DNA of 64,000 nucleotides from Paracamarosporium sp. OC-R06-R3 (taxonomy: Eukaryota > Ascomycota > Dothideomycetes > Pleosporales > Didymosphaeriaceae), in contig JACVRA010000124.1 in assembly GCA_019828545.1 (NCBI GenBank), positions 124,001 to 188,000 on the forward strand, in the 5' to 3' direction. Each line of letters begins with the position of its first letter. The stretch's first letter is position 1. The notes below the pieces were generated by a model. The model saw only the letters and a list, made by a program, of their open reading frames with translations. It was not told where the DNA came from and made no database searches. Shown piece by piece: positions 1 to 11,944 of this stretch. The position numbers and the translations under genes are program-made.

Positions 1-2255
1 ATGCAATAGGTCCTTTTCCCAACCCTGCAACCATCCATCGTCGTGGGTGTCATGCTCCAAGGGTGCCATAATAGGAGACGTCGGGGCGACAGCAGCCGTA
101 CCCCAAACTGTGCGAGATGCAGACGGGCTCGTTGAAGGCGATGCCAGCGAGGCAAAGCCCTGTCCTCCTCTCCTTGGGGGCCATGGAGGCGATGTTGAAG
201 CACTCTCCGCGTCCGCCTGTCCTTCCGTTTCAACAACAGGAACAACACCCGAAACAAGTGGCTGAAAGTCGTCCACTGAAAACCGATCTGAGATGCTATT
301 CCTTTTCCGCCGCGCCGCCGCAAATTCTGCGTATTCAGCTTTCTCCGCTCGTAGCCGAGCCTTTTCCTCCTTTGACTCCTTATCTTGGTTCTTCTTCCTC
401 CGCCGTTCGATTTCCGGTTTGAACTTTTCTAGAATTTCGGGTGCCACCGTATCTGTCCAGTCACATTCCAAGAAACTTACCTCGCAACCGTACGGTAGGT
501 GGGCAAGGTATTTGGTACGTTTCCGCAAATCGTCATCGACGACGTGGCCGGTGGACACGCGCTCGACTCGCGGTAGTATAGTCGAAGGAAACGATGCAAA
601 ATTCCCAAAGGCGGCTTTCAGGATACGTATGTCTAACGGTGAGAGATAGTAATGCAAAAGCGCTTGATAAAAGAAATATTCAGAGGGGGTATGTTGGCTG
701 TCATGTTGCTGACGGTTGCGTATTTCAGCAAGTGTAGGTCCGATACCATGGCTTATTCTGGATGAATGTGATGACATGGACAGTTTTCTGGTGTTTCCGT
801 CATTTCCATTGACAGGCTGGCCGTCCATAGCCATTTCTGGGGCAGGAGTGGGGACTTGTGATGGTAGGCTCTGGCCGGACTTGACTGCATTCTGCAACGA
901 GTACATGGTAGGCGTCTCCTCGTCGATTTCATGGAACACGATAGGTGCCTTCTTCGGTTTCGGTTCGACTGGCTTGGTTGGCATCTCAGGCGGATTACCC
1001 ACACCCCTAACCTTTTCCTTCGAATCTTGAATCGATCGTATCGCCTTCCTCATCCACTCAATGTTGTCTTCACCAAACATGAGCTCATCCTCTTTCTCTT
1101 GTTGTTGAAGCTGATGAATCTCAGCATCAAATTGCTCGACCATATAGTCCTCTCCACCCCGCATAACGCGGGCGTAGTCCATCACCTCAGCAGCATGGAA
1201 CCAAGGAATATCCGCCTCCTTGCCCAATGCATCAGCGCCATCACGAGGCATAGCCAGCGTGCTGCCTGCTGATCTCATGACCAGCCGTAAGACGACGTCG
1301 CCCCCCTCTCGTGGTGGCAGGCCTTCTTGGCCCATGTACCAGCGCACAGGTCTCGTCTCAGAGATGTAAATGCTATCCCAGCATAACGGGCATGCCTTCG
1401 AGCGTGCTCTTCTCTCTGGAACCACCTTGCCTTCGTCTTCTGAATGCATGTAGCGTATCAAGCAGGGCAAACAAAATATGTGGCCGCATTTGGCCATCCT
1501 TGGGGCTACCGGAGTCCCCAGGCATATCGGGCAAGACGCATCCTGCGACTGAGAGGACGCTAATATCTGCAGGACATTGTTCCAGTCTAGATGGATATCG
1601 GCGTCGACGCTCTGAGCGCGGTAATCACCGCGCGGATCGACAATGAAGCGATAGTTGGCGTGTACATACCTAGTCCGCGTTAGCTTTTCGGTCCTTTGTG
1701 AGTTGTATGCTGAACAGCAGAGGAGATATATGCGAGGGAGGGAGCCACTGACCTCGCCTTGTCAATGGCGTGATAGCCAGATCCCAGACCCCATGTCGGG
1801 TTCCTCCGGTAGCTCCTGCCATGGCCGTGCGAGTGATGGTTCTGCGGGCGTGGCGGGAGACTGAAGTTCATGAGGTGGGTGATGTTGGTCTGCCCCTTGC
1901 GGCTATTGAACGGGCGCATGTTGAGCTACTCCGAGTTAGCATGGTGTCGGTCCACGGCCTCTACAGGATAGTATACGGCCTTGAACTGGCGGGCACTCAC
2001 CGACTCGGCAATGGCATCGTCGTCGACCTTGGTGAAGCGCTTGGAGGCCTTGTGCTGCTTGCGGCCCTGCTGGGTGCTGCGGGGCGTGGGACTTGCACGG
2101 GAAGCTGCCCCCGCGCCGAAGCTGCTACCGCTGCGTCGCTGGCCGTAACTGTCCCCGGCCGGAGCAGCGTTCGGTTGTGTCTGCGCAGGTGAAAGCTGCC
2201 CAGAGGGGGCTTGAGCCTTGGACGAGGTCGGGATCGCGGGCGGGTTCGACGACAT
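1..2255 (-). CDS. RING E3 ubiquitin ligase, Mag2/RNF10 family (3' end cut by window edge)
   Basis: Exons on the minus strand: 2255-2001, 1925-1753, 1669 to beyond base 1. Introns 1926-2000 (gtgagt...gctaac...tag) and 1670-1752 (gtcagt...gctaac...tag) keep the frame open. The protein starts MSSNPPAIPTSS with a low-complexity basic N terminus. It then has the segment YVHANYRFIVDPRGDYR, then a C3HC4 RING at about 1540-1390 (SCPICL, KCGHIFCLPC, ACPLCW). Later come the RNF10-like block FFYQALLHYYLSPLDIRIL and, near the end, YLAHLPYGCEVSFLECDW followed by a charged helix. The block order matches human RNF10 and yeast Mag2. In those families the enzyme ubiquitinates 40S proteins uS3/uS5 in ribosome quality control. 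That role here is inferred from family membership. It is divergent from the Ubp3-like gene at 3119. Identity is well supported; the C terminus lies outside the window. Confidence 0.88.
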
Positions 2256-3118
2256 GGTCCCACCGGTGCGGGCGGCGGCGATGACGATGGCTGCAGGGCT
2301 CTGCCGTGCTAGAGCAGACTGCCAGAAGAGGGACCACGCTGAGATGCAACAAAAGAAGAGGGAAAGGAATAAGAACACGGCGGGAGGTGCAGCAAGAGTG
2401 TGGTATGTATTTGGCGTTTGGGTCCCCCAGACGGGATGGACTTGGAGAAGAGGGAGTCACAGTGCTAACGGGCGAGATGACATGGGGCAATCGCCATCAG
2501 ATCACGTGGGCGCATGACTGGGCAGGCCGTACAGATGTTTCGGCCGGCCTGGCCGAGCACAACTCCGCATCAGCACGCTCAGCGCCCCTCGCAGCCTCAT
2601 CGCCAGACACTGCACTCTCTCAGGCCAGCCTGCGTCAATCGCACGGTTGCTGTTCGACGGAACGCTGCCACGCTAGACGCCACCTCCCCCGGCTCGTTTG
2701 TTCTGCGCACAGGCCGCCGCAAGCTGCTTTGCGAGAGACGTTCGAACTCCTTCCATCAGTCGCTCAGGCACGACCACCCTCACCCCTCTGTCCTCCTCTC
2801 CGTCCTCGTCTCTCCCCACGGGTAGGCCATCACGCTGCCCGCTATGGACTGCTGAGGCAATGCCCGCGACCACCTCGTGCAGCCGCCTCGCACCCACAGC
2901 TGCCCGCTCTCCGAGCTCGCGCGACGCATCAGACCCCAGCAAGAATTCTTGAGCGCATCACCTCCAGGCTCCGCGCCGCGCCCCCGCCTCACGTCGACGA
3001 GTCGCCGGGTAAGTATATAGTGTCTTACCGCGCTCCCTCCCCCGTTGCCTCACACGTTGGCTGCTTGGTCTCTGGCCGGCTCCCAGCTGTGTGAAGGCAA
3101 CAGCACCGCACCTTCCTC
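2256..3118. promoter_or_regulatory. Shared promoter region between two divergent ubiquitin-system genes
   Basis: This 863-bp segment separates the start codons of the Mag2/RNF10-like gene (minus) and the Ubp3/USP10-like gene (plus). No convincing coding frame is present; the long open frames here look like compositional shadows in C-rich DNA. A possible 5'-UTR intron of the Ubp3-like gene runs from gtaagt at 3009 to an AG at 3086, but no clear branch site is visible. CT-rich tracts at about 2760-2820 are typical of fungal promoters. No TATA box is evident. Confidence 0.5.
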
Positions 3119-5910
3119 ATGATGCCGGGCCACACCATACCGCCTGTCGTCCCTTTCCATCCGGGAAGGCGACATGGCGACCACCAATATTATCAGCCGC
3201 CCCCGCAGGCCCACTCGCCGATTCACCACAACCACAACCACAACCACAACCCCTACGCCGCATACCCGCAGCCGCACTATGCGCCGCACGCCTCGCCGTA
3301 CCCTCCGCAGCCGCACTGGTACGGTGCCATGAACCCGTACGTCCAGCCGCAGCAGCAGCATCATCATCAATATGCCATGCCTCCGCGCCAGTTCCAGCCG
3401 CATGCATCGCCCGTTGTGGTATCCTCACACCCACACATGGCGCACTTGCCGCCTGTGAACCGCACCATGGGTCATACGCCGCCCATCGTGCATTCACGCA
3501 CGCCTCCCGCACCACCACGCATCCCCACCCCTCAGCGAACACCTCAGCCTGTATCTTCCACTCCCTCTGTGCACTCACAGCAGGCGCCGATATCCACGCC
3601 GACCCCGCCGACCACTCAAGCTACAGCAACACCGCCACCCACGACTCCTTCGGTAGCTTCAGTATCCATGGGTCCGGTATCCCTCCCACCAGGAACGTAT
3701 ACGCCCTTCTACCCGCCGCTGCCGTGGCTCTCAGTCGCTGATGTAGATTTTCCGCCCGCAGCATCACAGAGGAGACGACGAAGGAGAGCTCCGGTACCGG
3801 CGCAAGAGGATGACCTTGCTCTACCGTCTCGCGGGCAGGTCGCAGAGGTCGAGGAAGCTCAGGGATCAAAGTCAGTACCAGATGACGCCGACCACACCTC
3901 GACTGAGGAGCCGGAAGAGTCACAGGCTTCCACAGTGGCTCCCGCTTCGGAGGCAGAGATCGACACCCCACAAACTTCACATCCTCCTTCTGAAGTCGAA
4001 TCTACACGTCCATCAGCTCCGGCTTCACAGCCTGTGCGCGCATCTCAGGGCTCGCACGCTCGAACGCAAACGAAGCCTGCTGTTCCGCTCATTGCCATCA
4101 AGCCTGCCAAGGCACCCAGCATCACATCACCCACACAAAAGTCGGTGAAATCAACGACAGTAGTTAAGGAAGAAACGAAGTCGGAGGCTACAACATCTAC
4201 TCCTGCGCCAGAGATCAGCGGCAGCGCTGAAGATGCACCAAAAGCGTCACCTCCCCCTAAAGCAGCACCTGGATCATGGGCTGCGCTACTTCGTACGAAG
4301 AACTCTGCAGCTGCGGCCAAAGCCTCTACTGTTTCCAACGGGGTTGCCCCCACCAGTGGTTCGGCAGTGCCTAAGAGCAATTCTCTGGGCGATGTCCTCG
4401 CTTCCTATTCTGTTGATTCTAGCAAAAAGCTTAGTTTTCTGGAGCCCCGTGGCCTTGTAAATACGGGTAATTTGTGTTATATGAATTCGGTAAGAGGATC
4501 TCCACGTCTCTCACTTCCGCGGAAGTTGCTAATGATTTGTAGATTCTTCAAGTTCTTCTTTTCTGCGTACCATTCTACGACTTCCTGGATCAGTATGCGA
4601 AGCGCGTCGTGCATAGCTTCAAATCTGAAACACCCCTTGTTGACGCCATGTAAGTACGAACTACAACTTCCCGGAGCAAGTACCTAATGTTACACAGGAT
4701 TATGTTTATGCGCGATTTCAAAGTAATCGATTCCGCCGAATCTGCCGAGAAGCTCCGCATGCGCTTAAAGGACAACGAACTCGAGCAGTATGGAGAACCT
4801 TTGACACCAGAATACGTGTACGACGTCATCAGACGCTTGCCTCGTTTCGATAACATGAAGCGGGGTCAACAAGAAGACGCAGAAGAGTTCTTGGGTTTCT
4901 TGCTCGCAGGCCTCCATGACGAATGCTCTCATGTAATCAAGAGCTCACGATCTTCGACTGGGGACGGTGCGGTTACCTCGCCTAATGCCGAGCGTTCCCG
5001 GTCTGTCGATGGAGGCTGGCTCGAGGTAGGGCCGAAACAAAAGGCGTCTGTCACACAATCCTCAGGAGCTGTTGATGTTGAGAGCCCACTTACCAAGATC
5101 TTCGGCGGCAAGATCCGTTCCGAATACAAGCGGCCAGGCGAGAAGCCGTCCGTCACCCTAGAGCCTTATCAGCCTCTGCAATTGGATATAGGTTCACCCA
5201 ACATCAACAACATTGCCGATGCGCTGAAGGGCTTGACACATCTGGAAACTCTAGATAGCACCACACGAGGTGCACGTGCCTCTACCAAGCAGATGTTCAT
5301 CGAGACTCTGCCACCGGTACTCATCCTACACCTTAAACGTTTCCACTACGACGTCAACGGCCCACAGAAGATCTGGAAGAAGGTTGGGTATCCTCTCGAG
5401 CTGGATATCCCGAAGGAAGTGTTCCCGCCACACAAGCGAGGTGCGATGGGTGCACGCGGTGGATCACCACGCTATCGATTGACAGCGGTAGTCTACCATC
5501 ATGGGAAGAATGCAAGCGGCGGTCACTATACAGTTGACCTCCGCCGACAGGAGGGCCGCGAATGGATTCGCATGGACGACACGATGATCCGTCGTATCCG
5601 TGCAGAAGATGTTGCCGAGGGCGGTGCTGAAGAGGACCCCAAGGTCCTCGCCGCCGCGCTCGAGCAGCACAAGAACGATACCGGCACGAGGAAAAACTTC
5701 TTTGAGCAAATTGGCGACGACACGGAATCAGACCGGGGCGGCTGGAGCCAAGTAAATGGCTCAGAGAATAAGAAAGAGAAGAAGTGGACTGGCGTGGTCA
5801 ACGGCACCGCGACCCCCAACTCGGCGGGCAAGAGAACGCCGTTACCAAAGGAGAATGTGCGGGACAACAAGGTTGCGTATATTCTTTTCTACCAGCGCAT
5901 CGAGTTTTGA
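3119..5910 (+). CDS. UBP3: Ubiquitin carboxyl-terminal hydrolase, Ubp3/USP10 type
   Basis: Exons 3119-4489, 4543-4649, 4698-5910; 896 aa. Both introns are about 50 nt with GTAAG donors. The first 430 residues are low complexity (His/Pro/Gln-rich, then Ser/Thr/Pro-rich). The USP domain begins at the Cys box GLVNTGNLCYMNSILQVL (catalytic Cys453, which lies just before intron 1). It carries the QEDAEEFLGFLLAGLHDE block, the USP10-like insert (WLEVGPKQKASVTQ, then TKIFGGKIRSEY), and the His box NASGGHYTVDLRR (His769) followed by MDDTMI. The insert sequence is what points to USP10/Ubp3 rather than another USP. Family members form a Ubp3-Bre5 (USP10-G3BP) complex and deubiquitinate 40S proteins and trafficking factors. 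All catalytic blocks are intact. The ATG at 3119 is chosen because it opens the frame directly; an upstream coding exon cannot be excluded. Confidence 0.92.
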
Positions 5911-6451
5911 AGAGCATGAGCCTTCAGGAGCGCTTGTACGCTCGATGAAATATATAGGACGTCGCTCTTCGAGTAGATGGGTTGGCGATACAAAAGTTTC
6001 TTCGGGCATTTGTATTGGGCACATGCATTGCGGGTTAGCGTTCATGACGGTTCTCTGTCGCCTTGACGAAGGGCTTGTAACGCATTTGCATGAGCTTGGA
6101 TGATGTTAGGAATGAGGAGGGTTTTCCCAGCACTAGGCTACGGAGGGATTGATACCCTTGTGAGAGTGGATGATCAAACAAGGGTGAGAGGTAATCTTAA
6201 AATGCCCTGTTCAATGTTCGTACATGCTTGGTGATGTCGTGAGACTGCTTTTTACAATATGTGAAATCTACTTGCCGTTGCTAACGCATGTTGATTATCT
6301 CAGCTACGCTCTAGCACGACAGCGTAGCAAATGCCTTGCTGCATTACGTGGACCCAGGACAGACAATCCAGTCAACCGATCGCTACATCGATACCGAGCA
6401 CCCGCCGAACAACTCCTCTCTGTTGGGCCCCTAACCCCCAAAACCCACAAC
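5911..6451. other. Intergenic, convergent 3' ends
   Basis: Lies between the stop of the Ubp3-like gene and the stop of the minus-strand dienelactone hydrolase. I see no gene, RNA or repeat; it presumably holds both 3' UTRs and terminators. Confidence 0.5.
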
Positions 6452-7728
6452 CTAGCACACGTCCTCCACCTCAAGGCCTCCACCGCTCCGCGGACCCAAA
6501 TCGGACCGCAGCGTGCGGTTAAACAGCTCCTTCAGCATCTCAAAGCACACGCCGCTCAGCGCCGCATCGTACCGTCCCTTGCTCAGCTCGTCGCGGATAA
6601 ACGCATGCTGCGCCCACGCATGCTCGTAGAAGCTGAACGTCACGCCCGCCTCGTGCAGCGTCTTCCGGATCAGGTCGCGGCCTGCGGGCGGCACGTGGTT
6701 GTCTAGCTTGCCGAAGATCATGGTGAGTTCGCCCTTTGGGTTTGTCAGCTACCTCACGCATGGGAGATGGGTGGGTAAGGAGGGTGGGATGGGATATAGG
6801 GGGGAAAGTAGAAGAAAAAGATAGATGTAGATACCTTGATGTCTTTCGCGCGAGCAAGCGAGTCGTCGTTCTTGTTTAATCCGAGTGAGTGGCTGTGTAT
6901 ATCCGTCGCGAAGTAGCACACTGCGGCTGACACGCGGGGATCCAGCGCGCATCGATAGGCAAGGTGGCCTCCGAGACACATGCCTGTTGCCCCGATGCGG
7001 CCATTACACGTCTCCAGACCTTTGAGCAGGTCGATGGAGAGCGTGGCGTCTTCGTCATAGGCGGAGAGCTTTTTGGTTATCTGGGGAGGGGTTAGTTGGG
7101 TGGTAAGTGGTGAGGGGGGTCAGGGATTCTGAAGGGAGGGTTGGAGATATAATACCTTCCATTCGTTTCCGGCGTCTGTGCCGGGCACGTCGTAGGCGAG
7201 GGGTTCGGGGCCCGTGAATTCGTGGTATGAGGAGGGGGCCGCGACGATGTAGCCTTGGGAGGCGATTTGGCGGGCGAAGCGGGCGACGGGGCCGGTTACT
7301 TGGGTGTGTTAGGTGGGTTGAGAGTTATGGGATTGGGAGGGTGTAATTTTGGGAGATATATGGCCTGGTAGAAGGAAGGAATAGAGACATGGTTATACTA
7401 TGAGAGGATATGTGATTGTGTTGAACAGGGATAGATGAGAGTTTTGAAAAGGAAGGAGGGTAGATCAAAAAGAATGACGGGTTAGATTCGATAGTAGATG
7501 AAGATGGCTTCTGAGTTACCAAAACTGCCTTACCTTGGTAAATCTCACTGAACACTACAACACCTGGGAACTTGGCCTTGGGGTAGTTCGAAATGGTAGG
7601 ATGGAAGAGAAAAATCCCTAGCCTTTGCATTAGCACCTCACATTCCCTATCAAGCGTGGAAAAGGTCAACTACTCATGTCGCCGCCCGCCTGGGTCGGCA
7701 CATCCTTGTGTGACTCTTGGATGAGCAT
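6452..7728 (-). CDS. Dienelactone hydrolase family protein
   Basis: Minus-strand exons 7728-7674, 7617-7534, 7298-7156, 7080-6835, 6733-6452; 269 aa. All four introns splice in frame, the first with donor GTAGTT and branch GCTAAT. The protein starts MLIQESHKDVPTQAG and continues RIFLFHPTISNYPKAKFPG, the usual start of fungal DLH enzymes. The alpha/beta-hydrolase triad is visible: nucleophile Cys in GATGMCLGGH, Asp in IFGKLDNHVP, His in HAWAQHAF. DLH enzymes hydrolyse cyclic lactones and related esters in aromatic catabolism; the substrate here is unknown. No signal peptide, so probably cytosolic. It sits divergently from the SDR at 8055, about 330 bp apart. Family assignment is secure; pathway is not. 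Confidence 0.9.
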
Positions 7729-8054
7729 AGCGCGTGTGGTATATGCACTTGGTGTTGTTTAGGGCTCGGATTGAGGCTCGGAACGGCTCAAAGTGCGGGG
7801 TGGAGGGGTCGTTCAGGATGCTCCGGATTAGTGGGGAGTCACGAGATATGGAGTGGGTGGTTCGGCTATACTTTCCCGTAGCGCACGTATTCGGACAATA
7901 TGATATATATAATATAACGAGCTTCTTTGAGCGTCGAAGATGCATATATGCTGACTACCTGCCTGGTTAGACAGGACTTTTCTGTAGGAAACAATCGTGC
8001 TTCTCAAAGAGTCGTTTTCGCACTTGCGCCATACCATTCCTGGTCTGTGCGGTC

Positions 8055-8819
8055 ATGTCTTCTTCACTTGCGAACAAACTCATTACCATCACTGGTGCGG
8101 CATCAGGTATTGGTCTTTCCACAGCGCGCATTCTAGCCAGACGTGGAGCATTGCTATCCCTAGCGGATTATAACAAGGTCAACCTGTCGAAGGCACACGA
8201 AGAGTTAGCATCCCTCTCCAGCCCAAAGAATATCAGTTCCACGTCCCTGGATATCCGTAGCTCCGATTCAGTGTACGACTGGCTCTCTACCACGCGCAAA
8301 CACTTCAACAGAACAATCGATGGCTGTGCAAACGTGGCCGGCTTCCACCCACTCTGGGCACCCAAAAATATCGAGGATATAACAGACGAAGAGTTCGAAG
8401 AGACAGTCCAGATTAACACTGTTGGCCTTTTCAAATGCCTTCGCGCCCAACTCACCAAAGGCGTACTCTCATCACCATCCAGCATAGTGAATGTAGGCTC
8501 TGTGTCCGGACTCATCGGCTTCGCAGGCGACTCAGCATATGTCGCCTCCAAGCATGCTGCTCATGGGCTCACGAAGGCAGTATCAAAAGAGGCAGGCAAG
8601 CGCGGTATAAGAGTTAATGCTGTGGCGCCCGGGCAAACGAATACGCCGATGGTGCAAGCTATGGCTGCCGAGAAGGGTACGCTACCGCTGCCGGCCTTGA
8701 CTTTGGGAAGGGATGGGCAGCCGGAGGAGATTGCGGAGGCTATCGTTTGGTTGCTGAGTGAGGAGAGTTCTTATGTTACAGGAAGTATTTATAGAGTCGA
8801 CGGCGGGATGCTGGACTAA
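8055..8819 (+). CDS. Short-chain dehydrogenase/reductase (SDR)
   Basis: Single exon, 254 aa, the normal length for a classical SDR. The Rossmann glycine motif TGAASGIG (residues 13-20) binds NAD(P). An acidic residue after strand 2 (LADYN) suggests NAD(H) preference. CANVAG (91-96) replaces the usual NNAG. The catalytic Ser lies in GSVSG (149-151) with Tyr162 and Lys166 in AYVASK. VNAVAPG and the C-terminal GSIYRVDGG are typical. Substrate unknown. It could be a general fungal alcohol/ketone dehydrogenase. Its divergent neighbour is a dienelactone hydrolase, but nothing proves a joint pathway. Confidence 0.92.
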   Translation: MSSSLANKLITITGAASGIGLSTARILARRGALLSLADYNKVNLSKAHEELASLSSPKNISSTSLDIRSSDSVYDWLSTTRKHFNRTIDGCANVAGFHPLWAPKNIEDITDEEFEETVQINTVGLFKCLRAQLTKGVLSSPSSIVNVGSVSGLIGFAGDSAYVASKHAAHGLTKAVSKEAGKRGIRVNAVAPGQTNTPMVQAMAAEKGTLPLPALTLGRDGQPEEIAEAIVWLLSEESSYVTGSIYRVDGGMLD

Positions 8820-9936
8820 GAATGGAGCGATTTGGGTGTGGTGTCGTGGACTTCTCCAGGGAGCTGGTTATAGTAATCCACTACAATGAGCGGGCAGAGA
8901 TACAACCACAAGATCCACTACGAGAATAGGGTCCTGTAAAACCTATGAGACCAGGGCAATATCTCGGTCTCAAGAGCTCGACAACAAATGTTGTTGGTAC
9001 TGTTCCAATGAGAATCTCTATCAAGGCTGCTTGCTCCTTGTGCAGGACTGTTATGCTTTCTTTTCTTTCTAAATGTCTGATTGGAAGAGTAGCATACAGA
9101 TAACACATGCTTACATTTAGACGTTGCAGTGGCCCAACCCTCCTATCTCCGGAATGATTGAGTAGATGACTATGGATATTGGTACGCCAGACTGGTGTTT
9201 CCGTTATTGCCCAACTGCGACGTTATCCATGCATCACCTCGCACCACTGTGAAGCTCAGCAACGCTTCTAGTGTTAGAGTGTGTGTCTCCCATTGACTCT
9301 CTAAACAGCGAGCAGGCGACCATATTATGCGCCAGCGACGTCGTTTACTCAGGAATATTGTATACAAGTATCGCTTGATGCCCTGACTATGTAATAACAA
9401 CCTAATCGTTATGTAGTAGGCCCTATGTAGAAGGCCTATAGTGTGGCAACAAAGCTTTTCGGATTTTATCAGCGCTGTCTAATTTAAGATGGCTGAAGAC
9501 GAACCAAATCCACTTTCATGAACTCTTAGAGACTGTATAACGAAATATGGATCTGGCCATAAGAGTATCCCAGCCATAGCTCGGCAGGGTGATGTCTCTC
9601 GTGATATCGTCTATTACACCGCTGAAGATGGAAATGTTTAGCTAACCTTATATACACCGTGTAGATGCTCTCACCCTATACATAGCTGTAAGGCTTCTCC
9701 AGTCTCGTTTTCCACTGACGTAGGTGGCGCGCTTTTTCGCTTTTTCTCTTTTTCGGTGTATATTCTCGATGTACGTTCTTTGATGAAGTTAACCTAGAAG
9801 GATCAGTCTAGAGGTGGCACCACGAGTGAATTAAAAAACATAAATGTGACTGTATCCGAGCTGCATAATCATGTTTAACTTCGTCGAGAACTAGTCCCCA
9901 ACCTCCAAGCTCTACATATTTCGCATCGATCTACTT
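8820..9936. other. Gene-free interval with a doubtful transposase scrap
   Basis: No complete gene is visible. At about 9490-9640 the plus strand contains short interrupted frames; one reads TLRDCITKYGSGHKSI then PAIARQGDVSRD. It faintly resembles the helix-turn-helix start of pogo/Fot1-type transposases. The frame is short and the match is by eye, so I do not call an element. The remainder shows nothing. Confidence 0.3.
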
Positions 9937-11823
9937 CTACGTCATCGGTTCGAGACTTGAACACCCTTCATGATGTTCTCTCAGTCTTACTCGTAGATGT
10001 CTCGCCTCCTTCTCCATCTCTGATATCGTTGAAATTTGCCCTGAAGTATGGGTATCCGCAGAGAGACCATGGAATAAAAGAGGTAAAAACGAAGACTTCC
10101 AGGCAGATCGGCCTTTCACTCCGCTCAAAACAACAGTGAAGATGAGAAGTAGGAAACTAAGCCAGGCGACCGCGGCAGGCAGAGCTATCCAACCCCAACG
10201 CACATTGATGCACGTATCTAAGACGTGTACTTCAGCTCTTACTATTCCCTGGCCACCCCAATCTCCGAGAGCCCTTTCCCCCATGTCCCCTGTCAAGCGG
10301 ATGGCCGCGGTCATTGAGTCTGATATCGAATCGAGTATTTCATCAATGTACGTATAATTTGTAATCCCTTTGTTGTACATGATATCCAAGACTTCACTAC
10401 TGGAAACGCCTTCTCTGGATACTCTCCCGGACACAGTTCCGTTCCAGAATTGCCAAAAAAATCTCCCAGCAGCCGCGGCAAAGTTTGCAGTTACGGCGTA
10501 TGTGCATGGGCCGTCGTCATCGATCCGGGAACTCTTTCTCACACATTCTTCGTGGGGATCAATCACGATATCCCAGGGATCAGAACCAAGTTCATCACCA
10601 TGTTTCATCCAACCCCCTCCCCTCCGAATGACCTTTTGATTTCGGTCTCGACTACTGCACCCTCAATCACGGCCGCAGTATAGGTGCGAGCGCAAGGGAA
10701 AAGGGAACACTCGGCTGCGATGGTGTTGAATGGCATTTTTGGATATCCGATGGGCATATCCAGGCAGGCGTTCGGCTGGTCTATTGTACAACTTGAATCC
10801 GAGGAGACATTGGCCAGAATAGAGACGTTAGTAAAAGTCCCTGGTATGTTGCCCAGCACCTCCGTAACTGAAGTGGAGTTCACAGTTTACAAAATTCTGC
10901 AGCGGAGCGTCTCCATTCCTCGAAGAGTGAAACAGAATCTCTTCATCCGTATAGCTTTCCAAGAATTGTCCGTTGGACAATGACCAAGTACACGGAGACT
11001 GAGTTACGTTGTTCCCGTTTGAAGAAGGGGTTTGATTGCACGAATTCATGATCGAGGAAGATATATCAGCACACCTGTGACATACCCCGATGGTTGTGTA
11101 CCTCGGGAAGGTGCAGTTGAAACCGGGACATACGGCAGGGACTGTGGATGCATTGATCACAGTGGTTGCCGGGCTGTACAGGCCGCTGTATATAGCTGCC
11201 TTCATTGCTGGATCAAGTGAATGCCAGGGTCTGCCCCATAGTCTGAATTCGCTAGGATCATTGCTAGCTTGTCTGTTCACCCATTTATCGTAGACTTCAG
11301 CGGTTGGTATGACAGTTGTTCGGTTCGTTGACATGGCGGGACAACCATGGACCTCGACAATATTCTGTGTGAATGGATCTACAGCCAGTGCTATGACAGT
11401 AATGAATGCTCCTGAAAGAGCAATCTTGCTTGATTGGTTGTCAGTGCGTGTGCTTAGCATCGACGCTCAATACTTACGGCCCGCGGACCCAATTGAGAAT
11501 CTTAGCAGAACCTAAGGGTCCCCTACTTGCGCTATCAAGCCGATGAAAATCATTCAGCGTGTGAGTTGACTCAAACCACTGCCATCTTGTCTGGCCAAGA
11601 ACTATAATGCGTTAGTTAGATATACGAGCCTGGTGAAGAGGTGATAGCCTCTGTCACAATGAGCATTAAAAAAAGTGGAGAGAAGGGCAATCACCGCATT
11701 GATGGACAGATGATAGTGTTGTTCGCGCCAAGTAGTCATGGATTTGTCGTGTGCGTTGGCAAGCACCCCTATCATTGCTGCAAGTGCGCCTATTGCGATG
11801 GAACCACAGAGGCATTCTCGTAG
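9937..11823 (-). pseudogene. DUF3176-type membrane protein gene, 5'-truncated and twice frameshifted
   Basis: Readable pieces on the minus strand: 11823-11658, intron (GTGACA...CTAAC...TAG, 11657-11602), 11601-11478, intron (11477-11429), then 11428 to 9937. Family features: a first membrane segment (SIAIGALAAMIGVLA), NAVIALLSTFF, the block SASRGPLGSAKIL, the segment FITVIALAVDPFTQNIVE, a Cys- and glycosylation-rich ectodomain, and a final membrane helix (IALPAAVAWLSFLLLIF). Breaks: no ATG precedes residue 1 and a dispersed repeat lies just upstream. A 7-bp near-duplication at 10877-10890 shifts the frame. The C/G run at 10613-10625 shifts it again. If the two shifts are sequencing errors, only the missing 5' end would remain. 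Function of DUF3176 proteins is unknown. Confidence 0.72.
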
Positions 11824-11944
11824 CTATCCGTCAACGATGTGTCTTTGCCACGCATTCGGGCGCCGCGCTGAAGGTGAGGCTGAAGGCGCTTGTTCTTTCG
11901 CGACGTGAAAGTTGTGTTGGAAGGCAGGTGTATGGAGTTGCATT

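Noticed and set aside
2306..3094. 262-codon open frame on the plus strand between the first two genes
   Set aside because: Arg/His/Pro-rich composition shadow in the divergent promoter; no domain and no fit with either gene.
10605..10883. Separate small gene starting at GTG on the minus strand
   Set aside because: It is the middle of the DUF3176-type gene after a 7-bp frame shift; a GTG start is not expected in fungi.
10876..10900. 23-nt intron (gtaaac...ttcag) that would repair the DUF3176 frame
   Set aside because: Far below the minimum intron length of this genome and lacking a branch site; the 7-bp duplication explains the shift better.
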